DNA of 64,000 bases from Ferrovibrio sp. (GTDB lineage: Bacteria; Pseudomonadota; Alphaproteobacteria; Ferrovibrionales; Ferrovibrionaceae): NCBI GenBank assembly GCA_017991315.1, contig JAGOQS010000002.1:682001-746000 (forward strand). The letters are read 5' to 3'. The notes beneath the pieces were generated by a model. That model saw only the letters and a program-made list of their open reading frames with translations. It did no database searches and was not told where the DNA came from. Numbering within the stretch: position 1 is the first letter of the stretch; the number at the start of each line of letters is the position of its first letter. Both the position numbers and the translations under genes were made by a program. Below, piece after piece: positions 9,815-19,261 of the stretch.

Positions 9815-11938
9815 ATGATCGATTACATCGTTGATGGCGACGGCGTCGCCACCATCACTTGGAACATGACCGACCGCTCGATGAACGTGCTCAACGAGCA
9901 GTCCATCGCCGAATTCAAGGCGGCGGTACACAAGGCCATCGCCGACAAGGCGGTGAAAGGCGTGATCATCGCCTCGGCCAAGCCGGATTTCGTTGCCGGT
10001 GCCGACCTGATCAACCTGTTCAAGAATGTCGAACCGCAAACCATGTTCGACTTCTCGATGAACCTGCAGAAGCTGTTCCGCGACATCGAAAAAGCCGGCA
10101 AGCCCTTCGTCGCCGCCATCCCCGGCACGGCTTTGGGCGGCGGCCTGGAAATCTGCCTCGCCTGCCATCGCCGCATCGCCGCCGACAATCCGAAGGCGCT
10201 GATCGGCCTGCCGGAAGTGACCATCGGCCTGTTGCCGGGCGCTGGCGGCACCCAGCGCCTGCCGCGCATCATCGGTGTACGCAACGCGCTGCCGATGCTG
10301 CTGGAAGGCCGCAAGGTCGATCCCAAGACCGCGCTCGGCATGGGCATCCTGGACGAAGTGGTGCCGGCGGCTGACCTGCTGAAGCGGGCCAAGGAATGGC
10401 TGCTCAGCGATGGCCCGGCCAATTGCGTGAAGCCCTGGGACCAGAAGGGCTTCCGCATGAAGGATGGCGCCAATACCCCGGCTGGCGCCCAGACCTTCAC
10501 CGCCGGCAATGCCATGCTGCGGGCCAAGACTCAAGGCAACTACCCGGCGGCGCAGCATATCATGTCCTGCGTGTTCGAGGGCAGCATCGTCGATATCGAC
10601 ACCGCGTTGCGTATCGAGACGCGCTACTTCATCGCCTGTGCCCGCTCGGATGCGGCGCGCAACATGATCCGCAGCCTGTTCGTCTCGGTCGGTGAAGCCA
10701 ACAAGCTGGCCAACCGGCCGAAGGGCGTGCCGACCCAGAGCTACACCAAGGTTGGCATCCTCGGCGCCGGCATGATGGGCGCGGGCATTGCCTTCGCCGC
10801 CTCCTCCGCCGGCCTCCAGGTGGTGTTACTCGACAGCACCCAGGAAGCCGCCGAGAAGGGCAAGAACTACAGCGCCGGCCTGCTGGATAAGCGGGTGGCG
10901 TCTAAGAAGCTGAAGCCGGAAGCGCGCGATGCACAACTGGCGCTGATCACGCCGACCACCGATTATGCCCTGCTGAAAGGCTGCGAAATCGTGGTCGAGG
11001 CGGTGTTCGAGGACCGCGGCATCAAGGCGGACGTGACCAAGAAGGCCGAAGCACAGCTCAGCGCCGACGCCATATTCGCCTCCAATACCTCCACCCTGCC
11101 TATCACCGGCCTTGCGGAAGCCTCGGCCCGCCCGGCCAATTTCATCGGCCTGCATTTCTTCTCGCCCGTCGACAAAATGCCACTGGTGGAAATCATCCGT
11201 GGCAAGCAGACCTCGGACGAGACCCTGGCGCGCTCGATGGACTTCGTGAAGAAGATCCGCAAGACGCCGATCGTGGTCAACGACAGCCGTGGCTTCTACA
11301 CCAGCCGCGTCTTCGCCACCTATGTCACCGAGGGCCTGACCATGCTGGCCGAAGGCGTCAATCCGGCACTGATCGAGAATGCCGGCAAGATGGCCGGTAT
11401 GCCGGTGGGCCCGCTGGCGCTGGCCGACGAAGTCTCCATGGAGCTGATGCACCGCGTGCGCCAGCAGACCCGCAAAGACCTCGGCGATGCCTACAAACCG
11501 GATGGCTCCGAGCCAGTGCTCTCCGCCATGGTGGAAAAGCTCGGCCGCATCGGCAAGAAGGCCGGCAAGGGCTTCTATGACTACCCGACCGACGGCAAGA
11601 AGCGGCTCTGGGCCGGCCTTGGCGAAGCCTTCCCGGTGAAGGCGGAACAGCCGGACGTGCAGGACGTGATCAAGCGGCTGGTCTACATCCAGTCGGTGGA
11701 GACCGCGCGCTGCCTGGAGGAAAAGGTGGTGATCGATGTGCGCGACGCCGATGTCGGCTCGATCATGGGCTGGGGCTTCCCGCCGTTCCGTGGCGGTACG
11801 GTAAGCAATATCGACACGGTCGGCCTGAAGCCCTTCGTGGCGGAATGCGACAAGCTGGCGCAGAAATTCGGCGCCCGCTTCACGCCGCCGAAGCTGCTGC
11901 GCGAGATGGCAGACCAGGGCAAGCGTTTCTACGCTTGA
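9815..11938 (+). CDS. Enoyl-CoA hydratase / 3-hydroxyacyl-CoA dehydrogenase fusion (FadB/FadJ type)
   Basis: A 707-residue multifunctional beta-oxidation subunit in canonical order. The crotonase domain comes first (AGADLINLF, then [17 protein letters not shown] and [18 protein letters not shown]). The NAD-binding domain starts near residue 310 ([21 protein letters not shown]), followed by [18 protein letters not shown] and two C-terminal dehydrogenase domains ([18 protein letters not shown]). It pairs with the thiolase just upstream. Catalytic residues look intact. It differs from the FadN-like fusion at 3093-5411 in domain order, so the two are not recent duplicates. Confidence 0.94.
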   Translation: MIDYIVDGDGVATITWNMTDRSMNVLNEQSIAEFKAAVHKAIADKAVKGVIIASAKPDFVAGADLINLFKNVEPQTMFDFSMNLQKLFRDIEKAGKPFVAAIPGTALGGGLEICLACHRRIAADNPKALIGLPEVTIGLLPGAGGTQRLPRIIGVRNALPMLLEGRKVDPKTALGMGILDEVVPAADLLKRAKEWLLSDGPANCVKPWDQKGFRMKDGANTPAGAQTFTAGNAMLRAKTQGNYPAAQHIMSCVFEGSIVDIDTALRIETRYFIACARSDAARNMIRSLFVSVGEANKLANRPKGVPTQSYTKVGILGAGMMGAGIAFAASSAGLQVVLLDSTQEAAEKGKNYSAGLLDKRVASKKLKPEARDAQLALITPTTDYALLKGCEIVVEAVFEDRGIKADVTKKAEAQLSADAIFASNTSTLPITGLAEASARPANFIGLHFFSPVDKMPLVEIIRGKQTSDETLARSMDFVKKIRKTPIVVNDSRGFYTSRVFATYVTEGLTMLAEGVNPALIENAGKMAGMPVGPLALADEVSMELMHRVRQQTRKDLGDAYKPDGSEPVLSAMVEKLGRIGKKAGKGFYDYPTDGKKRLWAGLGEAFPVKAEQPDVQDVIKRLVYIQSVETARCLEEKVVIDVRDADVGSIMGWGFPPFRGGTVSNIDTVGLKPFVAECDKLAQKFGARFTPPKLLREMADQGKRFYA

Positions 11939-11954
11939 TACCACTTCCATGAAG

Positions 11955-11983
11955 AAGCCCCGGACCAAATCCGGGGCTTTTTT
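11955..11983 (+). terminator. Rho-independent terminator of the second beta-oxidation operon
   Basis: AAGCCCCGGA (11955-11964) pairs with TCCGGGGCTT (11970-11979) over a five-base loop and runs into six T (11978-11983). It lies between convergent genes and touches the stop codon of the histidine kinase on the other strand. Confidence 0.9.
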
Positions 11984-13323
11984 CATGCCAGTTTCAGCAC
12001 CGCGCGCAAGCCCGGCGCGTTGTCTTCGAGGCTCAGGGCGCCGCCATGCAGGCGGGCGATGGCTTCCACCAGGCTCAAGCCTAGGCCAAAACCGGCAGCG
12101 CCGCGCGCCGCATCGCCGCGATAGAAACGCTGGGCTGCCAGGCCGCGTTCTTCCTCTGTCATACCGGGGCCGCTATCGGCCACGGTGATGGCCTCGGCTG
12201 TCGCCGCCACCACGATACGGCCACCCTGTGGCGTGTACTTGATGGCATTGTCGAGCAGATTGCCGATGGCCTGGGCGAGCAATTGCCGGTCGCCGGTGAT
12301 GCTCGAACCCGCCACCGCCTGTACGTCCAGGCTGATACCCTTGGCCTCGGCGAAGGGGGTGTATAGCTCCGCCGCCTCCTCCACCAGCAAGGCCGGATCA
12401 AGCGGCTGGAAGCCGGCGCGGCGCAGCCCGGAATCCAGTTCGGCCAGCCGCAGCAGGGCATTGAACACGCCAATCAGCCGGTCGATATCGGCAATCGCTG
12501 CTGCAATTTCCTCTTCGCCCTCACCTGGATGGCGCAGCAAACCCTCGAGCCGCGCCCGTGTCTCGGCCAGCGGCGTACGCAGGTCATGGGCGATGGCATT
12601 CGACACATTGCGCACGCCTTCAACGAGTTGCTGGATCTGATCCAGCATGCGGTTGATGGTGACGACAAGCTGGTCGAATTCATCGTCGCTGCCGCGCTGC
12701 GGCAGCCTTTGCGCCAAATCGCCCTGGCGAATGGCTGAAGCGGTGCGGTTGATGCCTTCGACGCGATGCAGCACGGCGCGACGGATCAGCCAGCCGCCCG
12801 CCAGCGCCAACACCAGCATGGCAAGGCCCGACCAGGCCAGGCTGCGCAGCACCAGATTGCGGATCTGCGCCCTATCCTGCACATCGCGGCCGACCAGAAG
12901 CTGGAAATTGCCGGGCAGCACCACATGCAGCATGCGCGTGGCATGCAGCTTGTCGCGATGCACCAGTTCGATTTCATACCAGCCCGGTGCGGCGCCGATC
13001 TTCAGCGGCCAGGCATCGACATTGCCGGCCAGCGGACGCAGGCGCGGATCGGTGAGCAGGTAGATGGCGCGGCGGTCGGCATTGGGGCTGGCAGCAGTTG
13101 CCACGCGCTCCTGCAGCATCTGCACTGCGCCAGGCAGGCCAAAGTCGCGCAAACGATCACCAATGGCGCGGGTATCGGCAGCGATCACCGCGTCAGTCTC
13201 GCGGTCGAGATAGCCAGCAGTGTTCCACCATAGCAGGCTGGCCAGGAAGGCGGCACCGATGATGAAGAACACCGCGAACAGCAGCGCGACGCGCAGCGAG
13301 GTCGAGCGCCAGTATTTCAGCAT
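11983..13323 (-). CDS. Sensor histidine kinase (QseC/CpxA-like)
   Basis: A 446-residue membrane sensor kinase. The start MLKYWRSTS at 13323 follows the regulator stop by 19 bases. Transmembrane segments lie at about 10-33 and 160-180 and flank a periplasmic domain of about 125 residues. A HAMP linker follows (about 182-235), then the phosphoacceptor His246 in AIAHDLRTPLAE, and an HATPase domain with NLLDNAIKYTP, ADSGPGM and GFGLGLSLV. Together with the adjacent response regulator and the DegP-type protease it probably senses envelope stress; the actual signal is not visible. It is the last gene of a protease-regulator-kinase operon. Confidence 0.92.
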   Translation of the reverse strand: MLKYWRSTSLRVALLFAVFFIIGAAFLASLLWWNTAGYLDRETDAVIAADTRAIGDRLRDFGLPGAVQMLQERVATAASPNADRRAIYLLTDPRLRPLAGNVDAWPLKIGAAPGWYEIELVHRDKLHATRMLHVVLPGNFQLLVGRDVQDRAQIRNLVLRSLAWSGLAMLVLALAGGWLIRRAVLHRVEGINRTASAIRQGDLAQRLPQRGSDDEFDQLVVTINRMLDQIQQLVEGVRNVSNAIAHDLRTPLAETRARLEGLLRHPGEGEEEIAAAIADIDRLIGVFNALLRLAELDSGLRRAGFQPLDPALLVEEAAELYTPFAEAKGISLDVQAVAGSSITGDRQLLAQAIGNLLDNAIKYTPQGGRIVVAATAEAITVADSGPGMTEEERGLAAQRFYRGDAARGAAGFGLGLSLVEAIARLHGGALSLEDNAPGLRAVLKLA

Positions 13324-13342
13324 CGCGCCGCCATTCTCTGCA

Positions 13343-14023
13343 TCAGGCTTGCGGCCCCAGCCGGTAGCCGGCGCCGCGCACGGTATGCAGCAAGGTTTGA
13401 GCGAAGCCGGCATCGATCTTCTGCCGCAGGTTGGAAATATGCACATCGATCACATTGGTCTGCGGATCGAAATGATAATCCCACACATTCTCCAGCAGCA
13501 TGGTGCGCGTCACCACCTGGCCGGCATGGCGCATCAGGTATTCCAGCAGCTTGTATTCGCGCGGCTTCAGCGCGATGGGCTGGCCGGCCCGCGTCACCTT
13601 GCGGCTGAGCAGGTTGAGGCTCAGATCGGCCACCTGCAACTGGGTCTCTGCGGTACTCGTCAAGGCGCGGCGGGTAAGCGCCAGCAGCCGCGCCTCCAGT
13701 TCACCATAGGCGAAAGGCTTGGTGAGGTAATCATCGCCGCCGGCCTTGAGGCCACGGATGCGCTCATCAACATCGGCGAGCGCCGAAAGGATCAGGATCG
13801 GCGTGGCATTGCCGGTGCGCCGTAAAGCCTCGATGATGCCGAGGCCGTCAATGCCGCCGGGCAGCATGCGGTCGAGGATGATGGCGTCGTATTTCTCGGT
13901 GGTGGCGAGGAACAGCCCGTCGCGGCCATTATCGGCATGATCGACCACATGGCCCGATTCAGTCAGGCCCTTGCGCACGAATTGCGCCACCTGGGGATTG
14001 TCTTCGACGAGCAGGAATTTCAT
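13343..14023 (-). CDS. OmpR/PhoB-family response regulator
   Basis: A 226-residue two-domain regulator. The receiver domain has the acidic pair in LLVEDNP, phosphoacceptor Asp51 (ILDRMLPGG) and Lys102 (LTKPFAY). The C-terminal winged helix contains LKPREYKLLEYLMRHAGQVVTR and VIDVHISNLRQKI, as in OmpR-type DNA-binding domains. The start at 14023 (MKFLLVED) is preferred over an upstream one because the receiver domain begins there. It lies 58 bases downstream of the protease stop and 19 bases upstream of its cognate kinase. Confidence 0.93.
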   Translation of the reverse strand: MKFLLVEDNPQVAQFVRKGLTESGHVVDHADNGRDGLFLATTEKYDAIILDRMLPGGIDGLGIIEALRRTGNATPILILSALADVDERIRGLKAGGDDYLTKPFAYGELEARLLALTRRALTSTAETQLQVADLSLNLLSRKVTRAGQPIALKPREYKLLEYLMRHAGQVVTRTMLLENVWDYHFDPQTNVIDVHISNLRQKIDAGFAQTLLHTVRGAGYRLGPQA

Positions 14024-14081
14024 GGCTTCAGGATAAGACACCGGGGCGGCTTGGCAACCGCCCCGGTGCGATGTTGAGGGG

Positions 14082-15545
14082 TCAGGCAAGCTGAAGCGCC
14101 AGGTAGTAGGTGGTGCCGGCGCGGTTCACCAGCAGCGGCACTGCCTCCTTCTTCTCATGCTGCGCCGCCTTGATCGCGGCCACCGCCTGGGATGGCGTCG
14201 CTACCGGCTTGCCGGCAATGCCGACGATGATGTCGCCCGGCCGCACGCCGCTATCCTCGGCCTTGCTGCTCGGCGCCACCTCGGACACGACGACGCCCTT
14301 GGCGGCATTATCCAGCCCAAGCCGGCCGCGCAGTTCCGGGTTGAGCGGTGCCAGGCTCAGGCCCACCTTGGCCTCGCCGCTATCGGCGTCACCGGCCGAG
14401 GCAGTCTGGTCCGCCGGCTGACTGCCGATGGTGACAGCCAGCACTTTCTCGCGGCCCTCCCGCCAGTAGGTCAGCTTGGCATTGTCGCCCGCCTTCAGCC
14501 CGGCCACCTGGGTGGCGAGATCGCGGGCATCCTGCACCGGACGGCCATTCACGGCGGTGACGATATCGCCTTGCTGCAGACCGGCCTTGGCCGCCGGACC
14601 ATCGGCCATCACATCGTTCACCAGCACGCCATGGGTGTTCGGACGGCCGAGCGCCTTGGCGAGGCTCTCGGTCAGCGGCTGCATGCTGACGCCGAGCCAG
14701 CCACGTTCGACCTTGCCGCCCTCCTTGAGCTGCGCGACGATCTGCTGTGCCATATTCGCCGGCACGCCGAAACCGATGCCGACACTGCCGCCGCTCGGCG
14801 AATAGATCGCGGTGGAGATGCCGATGACATTGCCTGCGGCATCGAAGATCGGGCCGCCGGAATTGCCCGGATTGATCGGCGCGTCGATCTGCAGGAAGCT
14901 GTCATAGGGGCTGTTGTTGAGATCGCGGCCACGTGCCGAGAGAATGCCGGCCGTGACCGAGCCGCCGAGCCCGAACGGGTTGCCGACCGCGATCACCCAG
15001 TCGCCGACCCGCGCCGTATCGGAATTGCCGAAAGCAACATAGGGCAGCGGCTTGGCCACCTCGATTTTCAGCAAAGCCACATCGGTCTTGGGGTCGCGGC
15101 CCTTCACGATGGCTGGGTGCTCGCTGCCGTCTTCCAGGGTGACGACGATCTTGCTGGCGCCTTCCACCACGTGGTTGTTGGTGACGATGTAGCCGGCCGG
15201 ATCAATGATGAAGCCGGAACCCAGCGCATGCTGCGGCCCACGCGGGCGCTGCTGCTGTTCCATGAACTGGCGGAAAAAGTCTTCCATCGAGGTCGGCGGT
15301 TCCGGCGCGCGGCGCGGCTTGGCTTCGGCCTTCTCGGTGGTGGCGATGTTCACCACCGCCGGCTTCACTTTTTCCACCAGATCGGCGAAGCCGGGGCGGG
15401 CGGACTGCGCCAGGACAGGTGCCGGTGCCGCCGGCAGGTTCAGCGGCGCGCCATTGGATTGTGCGCGGGCAACGATATACCCGCCGGTACCGGAGAGTAC
15501 GGTGGTGGCGAGCAGGACAGCGGCAAGGGTGCGTTTCAGCGACAT
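14082..15545 (-). CDS. degP: Periplasmic serine protease of the HtrA/DegP family with two PDZ domains
   Basis: A 487-residue protein with an N-terminal hydrophobic segment (about 5-28) that acts as signal peptide or anchor. The trypsin-like domain carries the triad His125 (NNHVVEG), Asp155 (KTDVALLK) and Ser229 (NPGNSGGP). Two PDZ domains follow (about 285-375 and 400-480, with GLQQGDIVTAVNG and GVRPGDIIVGIAG). It degrades or refolds misfolded envelope proteins. It heads an operon with a two-component system, an arrangement known in other alphaproteobacteria, which suggests feedback control of envelope quality. A sequence of about 30 residues (76-105) rich in Pro, Arg and Gln precedes the catalytic core and is likely the flexible LA-type loop. 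Confidence 0.94.
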   Translation of the reverse strand: MSLKRTLAAVLLATTVLSGTGGYIVARAQSNGAPLNLPAAPAPVLAQSARPGFADLVEKVKPAVVNIATTEKAEAKPRRAPEPPTSMEDFFRQFMEQQQRPRGPQHALGSGFIIDPAGYIVTNNHVVEGASKIVVTLEDGSEHPAIVKGRDPKTDVALLKIEVAKPLPYVAFGNSDTARVGDWVIAVGNPFGLGGSVTAGILSARGRDLNNSPYDSFLQIDAPINPGNSGGPIFDAAGNVIGISTAIYSPSGGSVGIGFGVPANMAQQIVAQLKEGGKVERGWLGVSMQPLTESLAKALGRPNTHGVLVNDVMADGPAAKAGLQQGDIVTAVNGRPVQDARDLATQVAGLKAGDNAKLTYWREGREKVLAVTIGSQPADQTASAGDADSGEAKVGLSLAPLNPELRGRLGLDNAAKGVVVSEVAPSSKAEDSGVRPGDIIVGIAGKPVATPSQAVAAIKAAQHEKKEAVPLLVNRAGTTYYLALQLA

Positions 15546-15656
15546 GGGTCAGCTCCTGTGGTTGCCGAGGGGTGTTCGGTCCCTTGCAACATAGGAAGCG
15601 CCGGCTCCATGGCACCTGAACGCCAGGTTAATTCCGTTTAATGTTCCAGGCACAAA

Positions 15657-15690
15657 GAACCCCGGGGTTGGCCCGGGGTTCCTGTATTTT
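15657..15690. terminator. Hairpin terminator between the TRAP operon and degP
   Basis: GAACCCCGGG (15657-15666) pairs perfectly with CCCGGGGTTC (15672-15681). On the plus strand it is followed by TGTATTTT, on the minus strand by a short TCTTTG. Genes on both sides are on the minus strand, so its natural role is to end the TRAP transporter transcript, though the longer T-run is on the other side. Confidence 0.65.
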
Positions 15691-17143
15691 AATCCTCTTC
15701 AGGCAGGGGGACTTCACCGCCCTCCTCGTCCGGCGTATCCGGCAGTGGCAGATCACCGCTGTTCTCTATGCCCACCGGCAAGCCGTCGACCGGGATGACA
15801 TTCTCCGAGCCGACGCCACCCCCGCCGCCATAAAGCTGTTCGGGTAGCCACAAGGCGATTTCCGGGAAGAAATAGAGCAAGGCCATGGCGACCAGAACGA
15901 TGGCGACGAAGGGATAAATGCCGGCGAAAATCTCGTCGATCGAAATATTCTTCGGCGCCACGCCTTTACAATAGAAGGCCGCCATCGCCACCGGTGGTGT
16001 GAGGAATGACGTCTGCAGATTGAGCGCCACCAGGATGCCGAAGAACAGCGGGTCGACACCGTAATGCTGCAGCAGCGGCAGGAAGATCGGCACGAAAATG
16101 ACGATGATTTCGGTCCATTCCAGCGGCCAGCCGAGCAGGAAGATCAGGAACTGCGCCAGCAGCATGAATTGCGTGCTGGAGAGATCGAGATAATCGATCA
16201 GATCCTTCACCACTTCATGGCCGTTGAGATAGGCGAACACCGCCGAGAAGGTGGCGGAGCCGACGAACAGCCAGCAGACCATCGCCGCCGAGCGGGCGGT
16301 AAGGAACACCGACTCCTTCAGTTTCTCGATGCTGAAGCTGCGATAGGCGATGGCCAGCACGATGGCACCGGCGGCGCCCACGGCCGCCGCTTCCGTCGGC
16401 GTGGCTAGTCCAGCGAGAATGGCACCCAGCACCGAGATGATCAGGGCTGCAAGCGGTACGAAGGAGGTGAACAACGCCCACATCACCTGGGTGAAGGGCA
16501 CGTCGAGGATTTCCTTCGGCGGCTTCGGTGCCAGTTGCGGGTTCAAAACAGCCCGCATTATCACATAGAACATGTAGAGGCCGGCCAGCATCAGGCCCGG
16601 GAAGAAGGCACCGGCATAAAGCTTCACCACCGAAACGCCGGCCGTGGCGCCATAGAGGATCAGCAGCACGCTGGGCGGAATCAGGATGCCAAGGCAGCCG
16701 CCGGCGCAGACCACACCGGTGGCCAGCTTCTTGTCATAACCGGCACGCAGCATGGAAGGCAGCGCCAGCAGGCTCATCAGCGTCACCACCGCGCCGACAA
16801 TGCCGGTGGCGGTGGCGAACATGGCGCAGGTAAGCAAGGTGGCGACGGCAAGCGAACCGGGTATGTGTTTCGCCGCCAACTCGATACTGAGGAATAATCG
16901 GTCGAGGATATTGGCGCGCTCGACGATATAGCCCATGAACAGAAACAGCGGCACCGAGATCAGCACGTCATTGGCCATGACCGAGAAGGTGCGCTGCACG
17001 AAAAGCTGGAAGATATGGTCGCCCATGGCGTAGTAGCCAAAGCCGACGCCCATGGCCATCAGGGTGAAGGCGATGGGAAAACCGAACGCGATGGCGAAAA
17101 GGAACACCACCAGCATGGTAATGCCAACCTGGGGATCGGTCAT
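15689..17143 (-). CDS. TRAP transporter large permease subunit (DctM)
   Basis: A 484-residue inner-membrane protein with about 12-13 hydrophobic segments. DctM-type motifs include FLFMGYIVERANI, GIVGAVVTLMSLLALPSML and GVVCAGGCLGILIPPSVLLILYG, plus LQTSFLTPPVAMAAFY near the C-terminus. It forms the sodium-coupled translocation channel with the DctQ-type small subunit, whose coding end overlaps this start by four bases. The last 40 residues are an unusual acidic, Gly/Pro-rich cytoplasmic tail (about 445-484) that most DctM proteins lack. Confidence 0.94.
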   Translation of the reverse strand: MTDPQVGITMLVVFLFAIAFGFPIAFTLMAMGVGFGYYAMGDHIFQLFVQRTFSVMANDVLISVPLFLFMGYIVERANILDRLFLSIELAAKHIPGSLAVATLLTCAMFATATGIVGAVVTLMSLLALPSMLRAGYDKKLATGVVCAGGCLGILIPPSVLLILYGATAGVSVVKLYAGAFFPGLMLAGLYMFYVIMRAVLNPQLAPKPPKEILDVPFTQVMWALFTSFVPLAALIISVLGAILAGLATPTEAAAVGAAGAIVLAIAYRSFSIEKLKESVFLTARSAAMVCWLFVGSATFSAVFAYLNGHEVVKDLIDYLDLSSTQFMLLAQFLIFLLGWPLEWTEIIVIFVPIFLPLLQHYGVDPLFFGILVALNLQTSFLTPPVAMAAFYCKGVAPKNISIDEIFAGIYPFVAIVLVAMALLYFFPEIALWLPEQLYGGGGGVGSENVIPVDGLPVGIENSGDLPLPDTPDEEGGEVPLPEED

Positions 17144-17742
17144 CGGCTGGCCTCCTGGCCGTCGGCTCCATACTGCTTCTGCAACACCTGTTCGAGTTCC
17201 TCCACGTCGCCAAGACGCGGCGGCCAGACATTGTTACGGATGCAGTAGAGGCAGCGCAGCACTTCCGCCACACCCTGCAGCAGGAACAGCACGCCGGTGA
17301 TCGGGATGATGGTCTTGAAATGATAGATTGGCGGCCCGTTCGGACTGAACAGGCTGCGCTCCTTCATCGCCCAGGAATGCGCGGCATAGTCCCAGCCGGA
17401 ATAGATCAGGGTGATGATGCCCGGGAAGAAGAACAGGAAGTAGAGCGCCAGGTCGAAGCGCGCCTGGGTCGCCGGCTGCCAACTGCGATAGAGCCAGTCA
17501 CCACGGACATGGCCATTGCGTGCCAGCGTATAGGCGCCAGCCATCATGAACAGTGTGCCATAGAGGATATAGGCGGCATCAAAGGCCCAGTCCGTGGGCG
17601 CTTTCAGCACATAGCGCGAGAACACTTCGTAAGAAGTGGCGGCGGTGAGCAGCAGAATGCACCAGCCGAAAATCTTTCCCACCCAGGTATTGAGGCTGTC
17701 GATCCAGTAGACCAGACGGCCATCGAAACTCTCCCTGTTCAT
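17140..17742 (-). CDS. TRAP transporter small permease subunit (DctQ)
   Basis: A 200-residue protein with four predicted membrane helices (SLNTWVGKIFGWCILLLTAATSYEV region, a helix near 60-80, FDLALYFLFFFPGIITLIYSGW region, and a last one near 155). The ATG at 17742 is chosen over a GTG six bases earlier because GGGGAG lies five bases ahead of the ATG. It couples the substrate-binding protein to the large permease; the two permease genes overlap by four bases. Confidence 0.9.
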   Translation of the reverse strand: MNRESFDGRLVYWIDSLNTWVGKIFGWCILLLTAATSYEVFSRYVLKAPTDWAFDAAYILYGTLFMMAGAYTLARNGHVRGDWLYRSWQPATQARFDLALYFLFFFPGIITLIYSGWDYAAHSWAMKERSLFSPNGPPIYHFKTIIPITGVLFLLQGVAEVLRCLYCIRNNVWPPRLGDVEELEQVLQKQYGADGQEASR

Positions 17743-17856
17743 CGTCACTCCCCGCTTATATTTTTACGCTTTTTATACAGAACTGGCCCCCAGTAGCAGA
17801 ACGGGAACCGCCGGCCATGCCGACGGCTCCCGCCCGGAAGCAAAATACTAACTGTA

Positions 17857-19032
17857 TCAGCCCTTCTTCGGCGCGAAGGTGTGGTTGTAGGCCATCTGCT
17901 TGCTCGGGGTGTTGAGCAGTTCATAGCGCACCGTGCGGCGCACCCAGTCGAGCTGCGACTTCACCACCTTGTCGAAGAACGGCTCTTCGCGCTGCGCCTT
18001 GAGCACGACATCCCAGGCCTTGAGCTGGGCTTCCTGCACCGAACGCGGCGTGGTGTAGACCTTCACCTTGTCCTTGCTCTGCAATTCCTGCAGGTCGCGG
18101 GAATAGCGGTCGAGCGCCTTCCACGACATGTCGGATGAGGCGGCTTCGGCAGCATACTTGATGACCGCCTTCTGCTCGGCCGAGAGAGCATCGAACTTGG
18201 TCTTGTTGAAGATGATCTCGAAGCATTCCGCCGACTGGTGCCAGCTCTGCAGCATGAACACCTTCGAGACGTCCGGGAAGCCCAGCACGCGGTCGGAAGA
18301 CGGATTGTTGAACTCCGCCGCATCCAGCAGGCCACGATCCATGGCCGGCACGATTTCGCCGCCGGCGACGATGGTGACAGCGGCGCCCATTTCCTTGAAC
18401 ACGTCCGCCGAGAGGCCGACGGTACGGTATTTCAGGTTCTTGAAGTCGTCCGCCGTCTTCACTTCCTTCTTGAACCAGCCGAGCGGCTGGCACGGCATCG
18501 GCGCCGACATGAAGCCAACAATGTTCAGCTTCAGGATGTCGTGCAGCAGTTCGTTGTAGAACTTGTAGCCGCCGCCATAGGCCATCCAGGCCAGCACGCC
18601 ATTGGCATCCCAGCCGAAGGGCGGCACGGTGCCAAACAGCGAGAAGGCCTTGTGCTTGCCATACCAGTAGGCGCTGACGCCATGGCCGGCATCCAGCACG
18701 CCGCTATGCACCGCATCCTGCATCTGGAAGGCCGGCACCACGGAACCGGCGGCGAGCAATTCGAGCTTGAGGCGGCCGCCCGACATCTCATTGACGCGGG
18801 TGGCATAATCGCCAGCCATCTCGTGGAAGATATCCTTCGACGGCCAGGTCGACTGGAATTTCAGGGTCACGGTCTGGGCACGGCTGACATTCGGCATCGC
18901 CACCGTGGCGACCGCTGCGCCGGCGGCAATACCAGCCCCGCTGAGAAAGCGGCGGCGGCTGCTCTTGCCCTTGTCGAGAGCGGTCGTGGTATCGGCAACA
19001 GTCTTCGCTGCCGGCTTTTGCTGCTCGGTCAT
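17857..19032 (-). CDS. TRAP transporter substrate-binding protein (DctP), Tat-exported
   Basis: A 391-residue periplasmic binding protein. A twin-arginine signal (SRRRFLSGAG, Arg26-28) precedes a hydrophobic stretch and cleavage after VSRAQ near residue 53. The mature part has the DctP fold, with LKYRTVGLSADVFKEMGA and VAGGEIVPAMDRGLLDAAEF, the conserved Arg that binds a carboxylate being in the first of these. The sequence style is close to TakP-like binders of alpha-keto acids, so a keto or aromatic carboxylate substrate is possible. The gene leads the P-Q-M operon; GGAGGAAACCTA precedes its ATG. Confidence 0.93.
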   Translation of the reverse strand: MTEQQKPAAKTVADTTTALDKGKSSRRRFLSGAGIAAGAAVATVAMPNVSRAQTVTLKFQSTWPSKDIFHEMAGDYATRVNEMSGGRLKLELLAAGSVVPAFQMQDAVHSGVLDAGHGVSAYWYGKHKAFSLFGTVPPFGWDANGVLAWMAYGGGYKFYNELLHDILKLNIVGFMSAPMPCQPLGWFKKEVKTADDFKNLKYRTVGLSADVFKEMGAAVTIVAGGEIVPAMDRGLLDAAEFNNPSSDRVLGFPDVSKVFMLQSWHQSAECFEIIFNKTKFDALSAEQKAVIKYAAEAASSDMSWKALDRYSRDLQELQSKDKVKVYTTPRSVQEAQLKAWDVVLKAQREEPFFDKVVKSQLDWVRRTVRYELLNTPSKQMAYNHTFAPKKG

Positions 19033-19205
19033 TAGGTTTCCTCCGTTGTATCGGCCGCGGTTCGCGACCGGGTTCTTATTATTGTTGACTCAATACTTAC
19101 GAGTGAGTGGAGGAATGATTACGGAGGCAGCCGGAGGCTGGCAAGGACAAATATCCAAGTGATCAATAAATCTCACGACTTCGTGCGATATCGGTGGATG
19201 TCCAA

Positions 19206-19226
19206 CCTTTTCGCAGATGCGAAAGG
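19206..19226. other. Short hairpin in the 229-base gap upstream of the TRAP operon
   Basis: CCTTTTCGCA (19206-19215) pairs with TGCGAAAGG (19218-19226) apart from one bulged T. It lies between the AEC transporter stop (19262) and the TRAP promoter region, but there is no clear T-run. It may help end the AEC transcript. Nothing else in 19033-19261 is convincing except the strong ribosome binding site of the DctP gene. Confidence 0.35.
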
Positions 19227-19261
19227 CCCGGATCGTGCCGGTTTGCCCAATCAATAGCCAA

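Noticed and set aside
14157-15641. A 494-codon plus-strand open frame opposite degP.
   Set aside because: The minus strand encodes a complete HtrA protease; the plus frame has no domain.
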